Part shown: piece by piece, positions 37,894 to 47,566 of the stretch
How the letters are laid out: the number at the start of each line of letters is the position of its first letter
Numbering within the stretch: the first letter of the stretch is position 1
NCBI GenBank assembly: GCA_948469885.1
Contig: CAOKMT010000001.1
Coordinates: forward strand, 1 to 64,000
Origin: an uncultured Sporosarcina sp.
GTDB lineage: Bacteria > Bacillota > Bacilli > Bacillales_A > Planococcaceae
Reading direction: 5' to 3'
Length of the DNA: 64,000 bases
Program-made: the position numbers and the translations under genes
The notes under the pieces: model-generated
The model's input: the letters and a program-made list of their open reading frames with translations, nothing else
Database searches by the model: none
What the model was told of the DNA's origin: nothing

Positions 37894-38457
37894 ATGGATG
37901 AGTTAATTAATAAACGAATAAATGAAGTGTTGAAAGGGGATCAAAGTGCATTTGAGGAAATTGTTACTTTGTTTCAACACCGTCTGTACCATGTTTGTTT
38001 TCGAATGCTCAGCAATCGCCAAGAGGCGGAAGATATTGCACAAGAAGCGTTTGTGCGTGCTTATATGAATATTCATACGTTCGACCAGAAGCGAAAGTTT
38101 TCAACGTGGTTGTTTCGGATTGCTACCAACTTATGCATCGATCGGATTCGAAAGAAAAAGCCCGATTATTATTTAGATGCGAATGTACCGGGGACGGAAG
38201 GGTTGACGATGTATTCACAAATTGCCGCAGATGGCGAACTGCCTGAAGACGTCGTTGAACGAATGGAAACGCAAGAAAGGGTCCAGTATGAAATTGGAAG
38301 ACTGCCAGATAAATACCGTTCAGTCATTATTTTGCGTTATCTTGAAGAATTGCCGTTAAAAGAAATAAGTGATATTTTAGAACTACCACTTGGGACCGTA
38401 AAAACCCGAATCCACAGAGGGCGGGGAGCGCTTAGAAAACAGATGGGTAACTTGTAG
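37894..38457 (+). CDS. sigW: ECF RNA polymerase sigma factor SigW
   Basis: SigW (187 residues) directs the cell-envelope stress regulon against detergents, antibiotics and bacteriocins. Sigma-70 region 2 contains NRQEAEDIAQEAFVRAY and FSTWLFRIATNLCIDRIRKKK; region 4 has LPLKEISDILELPLGTVKTRIHRGR. ATG 37894 follows GGAGGAG. It is cotranscribed with the anti-sigma factor rsiW, 13 bp downstream. Confidence 0.96.
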   Translation: MDELINKRINEVLKGDQSAFEEIVTLFQHRLYHVCFRMLSNRQEAEDIAQEAFVRAYMNIHTFDQKRKFSTWLFRIATNLCIDRIRKKKPDYYLDANVPGTEGLTMYSQIAADGELPEDVVERMETQERVQYEIGRLPDKYRSVIILRYLEELPLKEISDILELPLGTVKTRIHRGRGALRKQMGNL

Positions 38458-38470
38458 GAGGGAATTTAGT

Positions 38471-39109
38471 ATGAATACGTGTCCGGAACATATCGTTCAT
38501 TATATGCACGCGTATTTAGACGGCGATATCAATCGCGATGAAGAGCGGCAATTGAACGAACACTTAGATAAATGTTCAGCATGTAGTGAAATCATGGCTG
38601 GGTTGAGTGAAACCGTTGCGTTCATGGAACTAGCCAAGCCGGTTCAAGCGCCGGAAGGCTTTGTCGAAGGGGTTATGCAACGTTTACCGAAAGAGAAATC
38701 ACAAGTAGGCATACGACGGTGGCTACGTAGTCACCCGTTACTTGCTGCAGCTGCGATGTTTCTTATCTTAATGAGCGCATCCGTATTTTCCAGCTATGGA
38801 AATGATCAGCAGTTTTCAGTCTCTAAACAGCCGAACTTGATTGTTGAAGGAGAGACTGTTATTGTGCCAGAAGGCGAAGTCGTCCGAGGAGATGTCATCG
38901 TAAAAAATGGGAAGCTACGGGTTGAAGGGGAAGTCGATGGCAATATCATTGTCATTAACGGCTCCAAATACATGGCATCGACCGCAGTTGTAACTGGAAC
39001 GAGCGAAGAAATTGACAGAGCATTTGATTGGTTATGGTACAAAATTAAGAACACAGTAAAAGATGTCATTCCGTCTTCGCTGAAGAAAGAGCAGCCAGTG
39101 GAGGAGTAA
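38471..39109 (+). CDS. rsiW: Anti-sigma-W factor RsiW
   Basis: RsiW holds SigW at the membrane and is degraded by PrsW/RasP-type proteolysis on stress. The 212-residue protein has a zinc-containing anti-sigma domain with the HLDKCSAC (H-x3-C-x2-C) motif near residue 31. One membrane segment is at about 92-110 (LLAAAAMFLILMSASVF). An extracellular domain follows with beta-repeat character (GEVVRGDVIVKNGKLRVEGE), as in B. subtilis RsiW. Confidence 0.95.
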   Translation: MNTCPEHIVHYMHAYLDGDINRDEERQLNEHLDKCSACSEIMAGLSETVAFMELAKPVQAPEGFVEGVMQRLPKEKSQVGIRRWLRSHPLLAAAAMFLILMSASVFSSYGNDQQFSVSKQPNLIVEGETVIVPEGEVVRGDVIVKNGKLRVEGEVDGNIIVINGSKYMASTAVVTGTSEEIDRAFDWLWYKIKNTVKDVIPSSLKKEQPVEE

Positions 39110-39113
39110 GCGT

Positions 39114-39156
39114 AGCGACCAAAACAAACCGCATAGAGACGGCATGGTCGCTTTTT
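39114..39156 (+). terminator. Terminator after rsiW
   Basis: AGCGACC pairs with GGTCGCT, followed by T residues; the loop is long (25 nt). Confidence 0.7.
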
Positions 39157-39238
39157 CTTGTAGGTGAAAGAAGCTTGGATGAAGACGTTGTGATATACTA
39201 TACGCATAGGAAATCGTCAATGAAGGTAGGCGAAGCAC

Positions 39239-40075
39239 ATGCCATTTTGGGAAAAAATCGTTAGTCTCAGTCCGGTTGCAACATTCATCAACATCGTGGA
39301 TGTGCTTCTAGTCTGGTTCGTCATTTATCAACTTATTAAAATTGTAAAAGGCACGAAAGCCGTTCAATTATTAAAAGGAATTTTCGTCATTATCATTGTT
39401 CGGATTTTGACTGGTATCTTCCATCTCGACACGCTTAAATGGATGATGGACCAAGTGCTCATTTGGGGAATTCTCGCGGTCATCATCATATTCCAACCGG
39501 AGGTACGCCGAGCGCTTGAACAGATTGGGCGAGGTCGATTGTTTGCACGTACTGCGATGCAGGAAGAAGAAGAGCGGAACCGATTGGTGGAAGCCTTATC
39601 GAAATCAGTCAATCATATGGCGAAACGTCGGATCGGTGCACTGATTTCCATTGAGAAAGAGACAGGTCTGACTGAATATATTGAGACAGGAACACCGCTC
39701 ACTTCAACGATTACGTCCGAATTGCTTATCAATATATTCATTCCAAACTCGCCACTTCACGATGGTGCGGTAATTATTCAAAATAATCGTATTGCCGCAG
39801 CAGGTTGTTATTTGCCGCTTTCAGAAAGTCCTTTCATTTCAAAAGAGCTGGGAACGCGTCATAGAGCGGCACTTGGCTTAAGTGAAGTGACCGATGCAGT
39901 CACAATAATTGTGTCTGAAGAGACGGGTGCCATCAGTATCGCCACAGACGGGGATTTACACAGAGATTTGAGCATCGAAGAATTCGAAGCCCGATTGCGT
40001 CGTGTCTGGTTTGGTGCAATGCCTGACCAAGATAGCGCTTCGAAATGGAAATGGGGAGGGAGAAAAAATGGATAA
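39239..40075 (+). CDS. cdaA: Diadenylate cyclase CdaA
   Basis: CdaA makes c-di-AMP from two ATP at the membrane, controlling potassium and cell-wall homeostasis. The 278-residue protein has three N-terminal membrane helices (to about residue 85) and a DAC domain with the catalytic motifs SPLHDGAVII and GTRHRAALG. The ATG follows a GGTAGGCGAAG region. It overlaps cdaR by 8 bases; cdaA-cdaR-glmM is the conserved essential unit. Confidence 0.96.
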   Translation: MPFWEKIVSLSPVATFINIVDVLLVWFVIYQLIKIVKGTKAVQLLKGIFVIIIVRILTGIFHLDTLKWMMDQVLIWGILAVIIIFQPEVRRALEQIGRGRLFARTAMQEEEERNRLVEALSKSVNHMAKRRIGALISIEKETGLTEYIETGTPLTSTITSELLINIFIPNSPLHDGAVIIQNNRIAAAGCYLPLSESPFISKELGTRHRAALGLSEVTDAVTIIVSEETGAISIATDGDLHRDLSIEEFEARLRRVWFGAMPDQDSASKWKWGGRKNG

Positions 40076-41375
40076 GTTGATGGATAGCCCATGGTTTCTC
40101 CGCTTCACTGCCTTATTTCTTGCGATGATTCTTTTCTTTTCGGTTCAAACAGAGGAAAAGGATTCCAAAAATAAAACAGTCGGCGATCAAGTTGACGTTA
40201 TCCGGGATGTACCGGTGGAAGTGTACTACGATGACGAAAACTTGGTCGTCACTGGTGTACCTGAAACGGTGAATATGACGATTGAAGGACCGATCAATAT
40301 CGTCCAAACGACGAAATCATTGAAAGATTTCACACTATTCATTGACTTGCGGACGATGACGATGGGCAAGCACCAAGTGCGTATTGAACATGAGAATATA
40401 TCCGATAAGTTACAAGTCCGTCTAGACCCGGCAACAATCGAAGTGTTCATTGAAGAAAGAATAACGAAATCTTTCCCGGTCGATCCGGAAATGAACGAGC
40501 GTCTGCTTGCTGAAGGGTTTCATTTGGTTGGCGTGGAAGTAGAGCCATCGACAATCGAAGTGACCGGTGCAAAAAGCATTGTCGAGTCGATCAGCTTTGT
40601 GAAAGCGACTGCAGCAAGCGAAGCGGGGATCACGAAGTCGTTCGAGCAAGACGCCAGGGTTCGTGTATTGGACAAGGACTTGAATAAGTTGAACGTCTCG
40701 ATTGATCCGGAGCATGTAAAGGTGAAGGTCGAAATTGCGGAAAACAGTAAAGAGGTGCCGATCACTTTGAAACCGAAAGGCACGCCACCTGCACATGTCG
40801 CCATCGATTCCTTGAAGACGGATGCGAAAGTAGTGACACTGACAGGTCCGAGCAAAGTGCTTGATGAGTTGGAGGAACTGGTCGTGGATGTCGACGTTTC
40901 CAAAGTGAAAGGAAAGGAAGTGCTCGATGTACCGATTCAGAAGCCGAAAGGCGTTTCTTCTGTTTCGCCTTCCAAGATCAAGGTGAATGTGGAAGCGACT
41001 GTGACGGGGGAACCCGACGAAAAAGAGGAAGCTTCCGCTGAAGACGTGCAGGAGGAAGAGCCCGACGAACCCGAAGAACCTAAAGATTTAGTGGAAACTG
41101 TAAGTTTTGACAATGTCCAAATTGCTGTGATCGGTCTAGATGAAAAGTTTAAATGTACAATCGTCAAACCTGCTGACGGGCAGCTCACAGTGTCTGCGAC
41201 TGCCGAAGAAGAGGTCATTAAGACATTGAGAAAATCGGACTTCTCTGTAACAGTCGATGCATCTGAGGCAACTGGCGAAGGAGAGCAAGTGTTTCCGGTT
41301 ACCGTGAAAGGTCCTTCCGACGTAAATTGGACACTTTCAAATCAAGAAGTGACATTGAAGATTGAATTAGCCTGA
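40068..41375 (+). CDS. cdaR: CdaA regulator CdaR (YbbR)
   Basis: CdaR modulates CdaA activity from the outer face of the membrane. The protein of 435 residues starts at ATG 40068 (MDKLMDSPWFLRFTALFLAMILFFSVQ) with an N-terminal membrane anchor and four YbbR repeats. An acidic linker (EKEEASAEDVQEEEPDEPEE) separates the third from the last repeat. GGGAGGGAG serves as RBS inside the end of cdaA. Confidence 0.94.
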   Translation: MDKLMDSPWFLRFTALFLAMILFFSVQTEEKDSKNKTVGDQVDVIRDVPVEVYYDDENLVVTGVPETVNMTIEGPINIVQTTKSLKDFTLFIDLRTMTMGKHQVRIEHENISDKLQVRLDPATIEVFIEERITKSFPVDPEMNERLLAEGFHLVGVEVEPSTIEVTGAKSIVESISFVKATAASEAGITKSFEQDARVRVLDKDLNKLNVSIDPEHVKVKVEIAENSKEVPITLKPKGTPPAHVAIDSLKTDAKVVTLTGPSKVLDELEELVVDVDVSKVKGKEVLDVPIQKPKGVSSVSPSKIKVNVEATVTGEPDEKEEASAEDVQEEEPDEPEEPKDLVETVSFDNVQIAVIGLDEKFKCTIVKPADGQLTVSATAEEEVIKTLRKSDFSVTVDASEATGEGEQVFPVTVKGPSDVNWTLSNQEVTLKIELA

Positions 41376-41417
41376 AAATAGACAAGGCAATGCACAGGAT
41401 TGAAAGGGAGAATGGAA

Positions 41418-42767
41418 ATGACTAAGTATTTCGGTACAGATGGCGTCCGTGGGGTCGCGAATGAAGAATTGACACCAGAACTAGCATTTAAATTAGGTAG
41501 AATCGGTAGCTATGTGTTGACGAAGGAATCGGAAAACAAACCGCGAATTCTCGTCGGTCGGGATACGCGTATTTCAGGATATATGCTTGAAAGCGCGCTA
41601 ATTTCAGGGATTTTGTCAACAGGTGTTGAAGTGATGACACTCGGCGTTATTAGTACACCCGGCGTTGCGTATTTGACCCGAGTAATGAATGCCAATGCGG
41701 GGATTATGATTTCCGCTTCACATAATCCAGTTGCAGATAACGGGATTAAATTTTTCGGTGCGGATGGTTATAAGTTGACCGACGAACAAGAAGCTGAAAT
41801 CGAAAAATTGCTCAATGAACCAGAAGATACGTTACCGCGTCCAACTGGCGGGAAAGTCGGTTCAGTGATGGAATATTTCGAAGGCGGTCATAAATATATC
41901 CAGTATTTAAAACAAACAGTAGATGAGGACTTCACAGGAATCCACGTTGCGATTGACTGTGCGCATGGTGCGACATCGACACTGGCAACGCATGTATTTG
42001 CTGATTTGGACGCAGACTTAACGACGATGGGGGCTTCGCCGAATGGATTGAACATAAATGATCAAGTCGGTTCGACGCATCCTGAAGAACTAGCGAAACT
42101 TGTCGTCGAAAAAGTAGCGAATATTGGTTTGGCCTTCGATGGCGACGGGGATCGGCTCATTGCTGTCGATGAAAATGGAAAGATTGTTGATGGCGATCAA
42201 ATCATGTACATTATCGGTCGTCACCTCCACGCGGAAGGACGTTTGAAAGAAGCGACAATCGTATCAACGATCATGAGTAACCTCGGCTTCTATAAAGCGC
42301 TGACGGAACACGGCATGGATAGCGTGAAAACGGCAGTTGGAGATAAGTATGTTGTAGAGGAAATGAGAAAAGGAAATTACAACCTTGGTGGAGAACAATC
42401 GGGGCATATCGTTTTCCTTGATTACAATACGACAGGGGACGGACTCTTAACAGGCCTGCAGCTCGTCAACATTATGAAAGTGACAGGGCGAACACTATCT
42501 GATCTTGCTTCGGAAATGACCATTTATCCGCAACGCTTAGTGAATGTTCAAGTGACGGATAAACATGCAGTCACGACAAACCCACGTGTTGCAAAAGTGA
42601 TTGCCGAAGTCGAAAAAGAGATGGCAGGCAATGGTCGCGTACTCGTGAGACCTTCTGGAACAGAGCCTCTTGTGCGCGTCATGGTGGAAGCACCGACACA
42701 AGAAGAATGTGAACGCCAAGTGGAGCGGATCGTTGCAACTGTAGAAGAAGAAATGGGCACAGAGTAA
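41418..42767 (+). CDS. glmM: Phosphoglucosamine mutase GlmM
   Basis: GlmM converts glucosamine-6-phosphate to glucosamine-1-phosphate for UDP-GlcNAc synthesis. It has 450 residues. The phosphoserine loop is [19 protein letters not shown] (Ser near 101), the metal loop DGDGDR near 241, the sugar loop GGEQSGHI near 327 and the phosphate loop [12 protein letters not shown] near 412. ATG 41418 ([12 protein letters not shown]) is preferred over ATG 41412, which is too close to GAAAGGGAG. glmS does not follow; a terminator and the pst genes do. Confidence 0.96.
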   Translation: MTKYFGTDGVRGVANEELTPELAFKLGRIGSYVLTKESENKPRILVGRDTRISGYMLESALISGILSTGVEVMTLGVISTPGVAYLTRVMNANAGIMISASHNPVADNGIKFFGADGYKLTDEQEAEIEKLLNEPEDTLPRPTGGKVGSVMEYFEGGHKYIQYLKQTVDEDFTGIHVAIDCAHGATSTLATHVFADLDADLTTMGASPNGLNINDQVGSTHPEELAKLVVEKVANIGLAFDGDGDRLIAVDENGKIVDGDQIMYIIGRHLHAEGRLKEATIVSTIMSNLGFYKALTEHGMDSVKTAVGDKYVVEEMRKGNYNLGGEQSGHIVFLDYNTTGDGLLTGLQLVNIMKVTGRTLSDLASEMTIYPQRLVNVQVTDKHAVTTNPRVAKVIAEVEKEMAGNGRVLVRPSGTEPLVRVMVEAPTQEECERQVERIVATVEEEMGTE

Positions 42768-42793
42768 AACAATGAGGAACCTAAGGATCAATA

Positions 42794-42841
42794 AAAAGCT
42801 ATCCGGATGTCAGGGGAGATATTGACATCCGGATAGCTTTT
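42794..42841. terminator. Bidirectional terminator between glmM and pstA
   Basis: A perfect 19-bp inverted repeat, AAAAGCTATCCGGATGTCA with its complement, 10-nt loop, A tract and T tract on either side. Confidence 0.96.
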
Positions 42842-42874
42842 CTTTTGCATTCCAATTATATGTTTTTCAAAGCA

Positions 42875-43759
42875 TCAAAATTTGTGTTGGAATTTATTTC
42901 GGATCATAATAGCCGTTGAATTTAAAATGAATAAAGCGATGAGCAACACGATGATCGTTGCGGCAGCTAAGTTGGCATACTCTGCAAGAAGGGCAGAATC
43001 AAGTGTCCAGTAGTAGATTTGCATAGGCAGCACTGTGAATTTGTCGAAAATCCCATCAGGAAAAGGAATTAATAACGCTGGAATGCCAATGACGACTAAT
43101 GGAGCTGTTTCACCAATTGCACGTGAAAGCGCTAAAATGGCACCTGTTAAAATACCGGGTAGGGCGACAGGTAAAATGATGTTTTGGATCGTCTGCCACT
43201 TCGTCGCGCCCATGCCATAAGAAGCTTCGCTCAAAGTGCTGGGAATCGCCCGGATGGCTTCTTGACTTGCCACAATGACAATCGGCAAGATTAAAAGCGA
43301 CATCGTTAAGCCGCCCGCTAACACGATGTTTCCAAAATCCATTGCTCTTGCAAAAACAGTTAATCCTAAAATGCCATAGACAATGGAAGGAACACCGGCT
43401 AAGTTGGCAATATTCGTTTGAATGAACGATTGTAGAAAGCCTTTTTTGGCATACAACTCCAAGTAAATCGCTGTACCAACGCCTAAAAACATGGTGACGG
43501 GTGCGACGACAAACATAAGCCAAGCCGTCCCGAGAATGGCACCCATAATACCTGCCCGTTCAGGCTGAGTAGATAGCTTTCCCGTTAAGAAATCGAGATT
43601 GAATGAGCCAACCCCTTCGGAAAAGATACGATATATCAAAATCGAAAGCACCGCCAGGCCGAAAAGCGTCGAAAGAAGAAAGATATATTTGGATATGTCG
43701 TTTCGAAGAATACGTATGTTCATCCTTCTGGTGATCTTACGTTCATTCACTTGCTGCAT
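42875..43759 (-). CDS. pstA: Phosphate ABC transporter permease PstA
   Basis: One of two permeases of the high-affinity phosphate importer. It has 294 residues and six membrane segments. The EAA-type loop around ALRAIPSTLSEASYGMGATKWQTI contacts PstB. GGGAGG is 11 bases before the ATG. It is the last gene of the minus-strand pst group, two bases after pstC. Confidence 0.95.
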   Translation of the reverse strand: MQQVNERKITRRMNIRILRNDISKYIFLLSTLFGLAVLSILIYRIFSEGVGSFNLDFLTGKLSTQPERAGIMGAILGTAWLMFVVAPVTMFLGVGTAIYLELYAKKGFLQSFIQTNIANLAGVPSIVYGILGLTVFARAMDFGNIVLAGGLTMSLLILPIVIVASQEAIRAIPSTLSEASYGMGATKWQTIQNIILPVALPGILTGAILALSRAIGETAPLVVIGIPALLIPFPDGIFDKFTVLPMQIYYWTLDSALLAEYANLAAATIIVLLIALFILNSTAIMIRNKFQHKF

Positions 43760-43761
43760 TA

Positions 43762-44721
43762 TTAGTATTCCTCCCTAAACTTCCGAGAAATTTTTCGAGC
43801 GCCTATATTCATCAGGAGTGTAAAGATAAATAACGTCATGGCGACTGCGTAGAGACTATAATAGACGGTTGAGCCGGCGGGTGCGTCCCCACCTGTCACT
43901 TCAACAATATAAGCGGTCATCGTTTGCATGGATTGTGTAATATCGAAAGTGAAATTTTTTGTACTCCCGCTTGCGATGGTGACAATCATCGTTTCACCAA
44001 TTGCGCGTGAGATCCCGAGTACAAAAGAAGCGATAATACCCGATAAGGCGGCAGGGATGATCACTTTTTTCGTCACTTCCAACTTTGTGGATCCTAGCGC
44101 TAAGGCGCCTTCGCGAATAGAACTTGGGACAGAACTCATCGCATCTTCGGACAGCGAAGCAATCATCGGGATGATCATGACGCCCATGACAATTCCTGGG
44201 CTTAAAATATTTGTCGCTTCAAGCCCGGGGATAAGCGTCCGTAATAGCGGTGTGACAAAAGTGAAGGCGAAAAAACCATAGACGATGGTCGGGATGCCTG
44301 CCAGGATTTCCAACAACGGTTTGAAGACTTTCCTCACTCTTTCCGACGCATATTGGCTCAAATAGATGGCAGCCATTAACCCGATGGGACCAGCGACAAC
44401 CATGGCGATCAATGAGGATGTAATAGTGCCCATGAGAAGTGGTAGAATCCCGAATTCAGGCGTTTGACTCAACGGCTTCAACGCAGTTCCTGTGAAAAAG
44501 TCGAGGAAGGGAACGCGTTTGAAAAATTGAACTGTTTCCGATAACAACGTATAAACAATTCCAGCTGTTGTGAGGATCGATAGCGTCGCGATGACTAGAA
44601 GAAAAGAAGGAATGAGTTTTTCTACAATCCCTTTAAAGTTCCTGGATTGTCTCTTTTCCTCAATTAACTCCCTTATGCGAACGTCATTCTTTTGCGGTAC
44701 ATTGCTATTGATGTTCAACAT
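43762..44721 (-). CDS. pstC: Phosphate ABC transporter permease PstC
   Basis: The second permease of the Pst importer, 319 residues from ATG 44721 (MLNINSNVPQKNDVRIREL). An upstream in-frame GTG overlaps the AAGGAG SD and is unlikely. The permease loop reads SSIREGALALGSTKLEVTKKVIIPAALSG. The cytoplasmic N terminus is longer than in many homologues. Confidence 0.95.
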   Translation of the reverse strand: MLNINSNVPQKNDVRIRELIEEKRQSRNFKGIVEKLIPSFLLVIATLSILTTAGIVYTLLSETVQFFKRVPFLDFFTGTALKPLSQTPEFGILPLLMGTITSSLIAMVVAGPIGLMAAIYLSQYASERVRKVFKPLLEILAGIPTIVYGFFAFTFVTPLLRTLIPGLEATNILSPGIVMGVMIIPMIASLSEDAMSSVPSSIREGALALGSTKLEVTKKVIIPAALSGIIASFVLGISRAIGETMIVTIASGSTKNFTFDITQSMQTMTAYIVEVTGGDAPAGSTVYYSLYAVAMTLFIFTLLMNIGARKISRKFREEY

Positions 44722-44850
44722 GCGACGCACTCCTTATTAAGTGTAGTAGATTCTATAATCGGTAGGGAAGCCAGAACGCTGCCACGATAAATTATGGCAG
44801 GATCTGACTCCTGTGCTAACTGGGACAACATTTTCTTATTTCAATGTTCG

Positions 44851-45861
44851 TCAGTTTTTTAATCCGTTCAAGAACTGAATATTTTCATTTACTTCCGCTT
44901 CGGGAATAGGTGCGAACCCTGTCTCGCCGGCGAATGTATTGATGTTATTCATCAGGTAAATCGCATAGTCTAGCACTTGCGGTTTAGCCGTTGCGTGATT
45001 GACATTCAAATATGTGAAGACAGGACGTGTAAATGGTGCATAGTCACCATCTTCAGCAATGGTGTCAAGGGAAGGCTCCACTGCTCCGTTGCCGAAATCT
45101 ACATGGACTGCTTCTAACTTGTCTGTATTGTTCACGTAATATCCAAAACCGAAAAATGCGATGCCATTTTTATCTTCAGAGACTAAGTTGACCAGTGTGG
45201 AGTAGTCTTGCTGAAGATTCACGCTGTCCACTAAATCTTCTTTTTCAAGTACATTTTCATAGAAGAACTCATATGTCCCGTGGTTTTCATTGGGTCCCAT
45301 CGGTTTGATCTTTTCATTTGGCCATTCAGGATTCAGGTCGGACCATGTCTCGACGGCACCATCCGCTTTGAAAATGCTGACGAGTTGTTCAGGTGTCATT
45401 TCTTTCGCCCAATCATTGTCTTTATGAATGACAAACGTCAAACCATCCAATGCAACTTTCAATTCTTTTACTTCGAGGTCGAGGTTCTCGGCTTCAGCTG
45501 TTTCTTCGTCTTTTATTTGACGGGAAGCATTATTGAAGTCTGTCCCATTTTCCACTAAGAACTTTTTGAATCCTGCGCTTGTCCCTGCACGACTTACTTC
45601 AACAGAAACGTCTTCTTGTTCATTGGTCATATATTCTTCAGCTATTCTAGCCATTAAGGGATAAACGGTTCCCGACCCATCGATGACAACACTGCCGTCT
45701 AGAGTTGTAGAAGGATTTGTTTCATCATTGGCTTCGTTTTCTGATCCGTCACCCTTCGCTTTATCCTGCTCACTGCCTTTTTCTGATTCTCCACCGCATG
45801 CTGCAAGGATTGCTGCCAAAGCAGCAATGGCTAATAATAGGAAATACTTTTTAAGTTTCAT
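44851..45861 (-). CDS. pstS: Phosphate-binding lipoprotein PstS
   Basis: The extracytoplasmic phosphate receptor of the Pst system. A 336-residue lipoprotein with signal MKLKKYFLLLAIAALAAILA and lipobox Cys22, an acidic linker (residues 25-50), and a binding domain with IDGSGTVYPLMARIAEEY and SRAGTSAGFKKF, the phosphate-contacting loops. An RBS GGAGAGA lies upstream. A 144-bp gap separates it from pstB. Confidence 0.95.
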   Translation of the reverse strand: MKLKKYFLLLAIAALAAILAACGGESEKGSEQDKAKGDGSENEANDETNPSTTLDGSVVIDGSGTVYPLMARIAEEYMTNEQEDVSVEVSRAGTSAGFKKFLVENGTDFNNASRQIKDEETAEAENLDLEVKELKVALDGLTFVIHKDNDWAKEMTPEQLVSIFKADGAVETWSDLNPEWPNEKIKPMGPNENHGTYEFFYENVLEKEDLVDSVNLQQDYSTLVNLVSEDKNGIAFFGFGYYVNNTDKLEAVHVDFGNGAVEPSLDTIAEDGDYAPFTRPVFTYLNVNHATAKPQVLDYAIYLMNNINTFAGETGFAPIPEAEVNENIQFLNGLKN

Positions 45862-46005
45862 GTGAGTAGTTCTCTCCTTTAATCATTGATTTGAATGATA
45901 TTATCTTTCTACGATCGATATAGGTAATGAATGTGAAGCAGGTAATTTTTGTAGATGATTGAATGGTGTCACTTGAACTGGAGGACGCTCCTCCACAGCA
46001 ATAGA

Positions 46006-46821
46006 TTAACCGAAACGACCGTTAATATAGTCATCTGTCAGATGATCGGCAGGATGATTGAAAATGGCGGTTGTCGTATCACATTCGATAATTTCCCCGT
46101 TCAGGAAAAATGCGGTGCGATCTGAAATTCGAGCGGCTTGCTGCATGTTATGCGTGACAATCGCAATCGTGACATCGTTTTTAATGGAGTGGATCAACTC
46201 CTCCACTTTATGGGTCGATACGGGATCGAGTGCGGATGTCGGTTCATCCATTAAAATGACTTCCGGGTCTATCGCTAGACAACGAGCAATGCACAGCCGT
46301 TGTTGTTGACCGCCGGACAGTCCGTAGGCGCTTTTATGGAGTCGATCTTTCACTTCATCCCAAAGTGCCGCTTTTTGTAGACTTTCTTGGACGATTTGAT
46401 CGAGGACCGTTTTATTACGAATGCCGTGTATTTTAGGACCGAATGCCACATTTTCATAAATGGACTTTGGGAATGGGTTCGGTTTTTGGAATACCATGCC
46501 GACTTTTGCCCGGAGCATTTCAACGGGCATCGATTTGCCGAGTATATTATTTCCTTTAAATGTGACGTTCCCGGAAATGGAGACGTCGGGAACCATTTCA
46601 ACCATACGATTCAGCGTCTTTAAGTAAGTCGATTTTCCGCATCCGGAAGGACCGATAATCGCTGTCACTTCTTTTTCATGAATCGAAAGATCAATGTTTT
46701 TTAATGCGTGCGATGTGCCGTACCAAAGATTCAGACCGTTTGTTTCATAGACAGGTTTTCGCCATTGTTTATTTTCCACCATTCGTAAAGGGGTCTGCTG
46801 TCGTTCGGTTAATAAGGTCAT
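46006..46821 (-). CDS. pstB: Phosphate ABC transporter ATPase PstB
   Basis: The ATPase of the phosphate importer, 271 residues. Walker A is GPSGCGKST, signature LSGGQQQRL, Walker [14 protein letters not shown]; the PstB-type [15 protein letters not shown] is near residue 110. It is unusual in being the first gene, ahead of pstS, pstC and pstA; the normal order is S-C-A-B. A Pho box lies directly upstream. No phoU is present in the window. Confidence 0.95.
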   Translation of the reverse strand: MTLLTERQQTPLRMVENKQWRKPVYETNGLNLWYGTSHALKNIDLSIHEKEVTAIIGPSGCGKSTYLKTLNRMVEMVPDVSISGNVTFKGNNILGKSMPVEMLRAKVGMVFQKPNPFPKSIYENVAFGPKIHGIRNKTVLDQIVQESLQKAALWDEVKDRLHKSAYGLSGGQQQRLCIARCLAIDPEVILMDEPTSALDPVSTHKVEELIHSIKNDVTIAIVTHNMQQAARISDRTAFFLNGEIIECDTTTAIFNHPADHLTDDYINGRFG

Positions 46822-46887
46822 AACAATCCTCCCATTGTTTTTCGGTTATGTATAACCGTCGTGCTCATCTTCATCATAAAGAAGGAT

Positions 46888-46926
46888 TGTTGAGGGAGTG
46901 TTAAGGGGACGTAAAAGAATTGTAAA
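46888..46926 (-). promoter_or_regulatory. Pho box (PhoP-binding direct repeats) upstream of pstB
   Basis: On the minus strand TTTACA, TTTACG, TTAACA and TCAACA occur at exact 11-bp intervals (plus-strand positions 46921-46926, 46910-46915, 46899-46904, 46888-46893). This is the B. subtilis-type PhoP recognition pattern of TT(A/T/C)ACA repeats. It ends 66 bp upstream of the pstB start. Confidence 0.88.
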
Positions 46927-46953
46927 TTTGAATAAGAGGCTATTTTCTAATAT

Positions 46954-46989
46954 AAAAAGGCCCCCCACTATATAGCAGCGGGGGGGGCC
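46954..46989 (-). terminator. Terminator of ytoQ
   Basis: On the minus strand a GGCCCCCC/GGGGGGCC stem is followed by TTTTT. It lies directly past the ytoQ stop and upstream of the Pho box. Confidence 0.85.
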
Positions 46990-46994
46990 ATCAC

Positions 46995-47435
46995 TCATTC
47001 GAATATATAATGAAGTGCTTTAATCGCCTGGTCGACTGTCTCGACGGTGGTATTCGCTTTTCTGGAAAGTTCTTTCAGCGCGTGGTGATGCTCTTCTGAC
47101 CGGATTAAAATAAGGGGTTTGCCGAAAGCGATCGCAGCACTTGCGTCCATGGCGGTGTTCCATTGTTTGTATTTTTCACCGAATAGCGCAATGACGAGAT
47201 CGGCTTTTTGCATTAAGATTTCAGTCCGCAAATTATTAAAACTGGAAGCCGCGGCGTCTTTGAAAATGGCATTGGGTTGCTTGCCTAAAATTTCTTCTCC
47301 GATATTGTCGGAACGATCATGATCTTCCATCGGACCGACGAAGTCGATCGGTAAGTTCAGAGAGGCGACTTTCAGTTTGATTTCTTCACGCCAAGAACTA
47401 TGGATTTCTCCAGCAAGATAAACGGTTAGTCTCAT
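46995..47435 (-). CDS. ytoQ: YtoQ family protein
   Basis: A 146-residue cytoplasmic protein of the YtoQ family, related in fold to nucleoside 2-deoxyribosyltransferases. The N-terminal VYLAGEIHSSWREEI and central KADLVIALFGEKYKQWNTAMDASAAIAFGKPLILI fit that fold. The biochemical role is not known. It is monocistronic with its own terminator and lies divergent from the amidohydrolase gene. Confidence 0.85.
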   Translation of the reverse strand: MRLTVYLAGEIHSSWREEIKLKVASLNLPIDFVGPMEDHDRSDNIGEEILGKQPNAIFKDAAASSFNNLRTEILMQKADLVIALFGEKYKQWNTAMDASAAIAFGKPLILIRSEEHHHALKELSRKANTTVETVDQAIKALHYIFE

Positions 47436-47516
47436 CTAACAATCCCTCCAATACATTATGTATTCATTGTACCATTCCTTTCCTGTTACGGGGACTTGGC
47501 ATCGCTGGCAATTGCC

Positions 47517-47545
47517 TTGTATTGTCCGAAAGTTTACAATATAAG
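47517..47545 (+). promoter_or_regulatory. Promoter of the amidohydrolase operon
   Basis: TTGTAT (47517-47522), 17-bp spacer, TATAAG (47540-47545), 22 bp before the start codon. Confidence 0.6.
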
Positions 47546-47566
47546 GAGCGTAAAGGGGGATTTGAC

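Noticed and set aside
40520..41218. Serine/threonine-rich minus-strand frames within cdaR
   Set aside because: They mirror the acidic and valine-rich cdaR codons; no SD and no conserved domain.
42768..42874. glmS or its ribozyme after glmM
   Set aside because: Only a bidirectional terminator follows glmM; no glmS coding sequence or ribozyme core is present.
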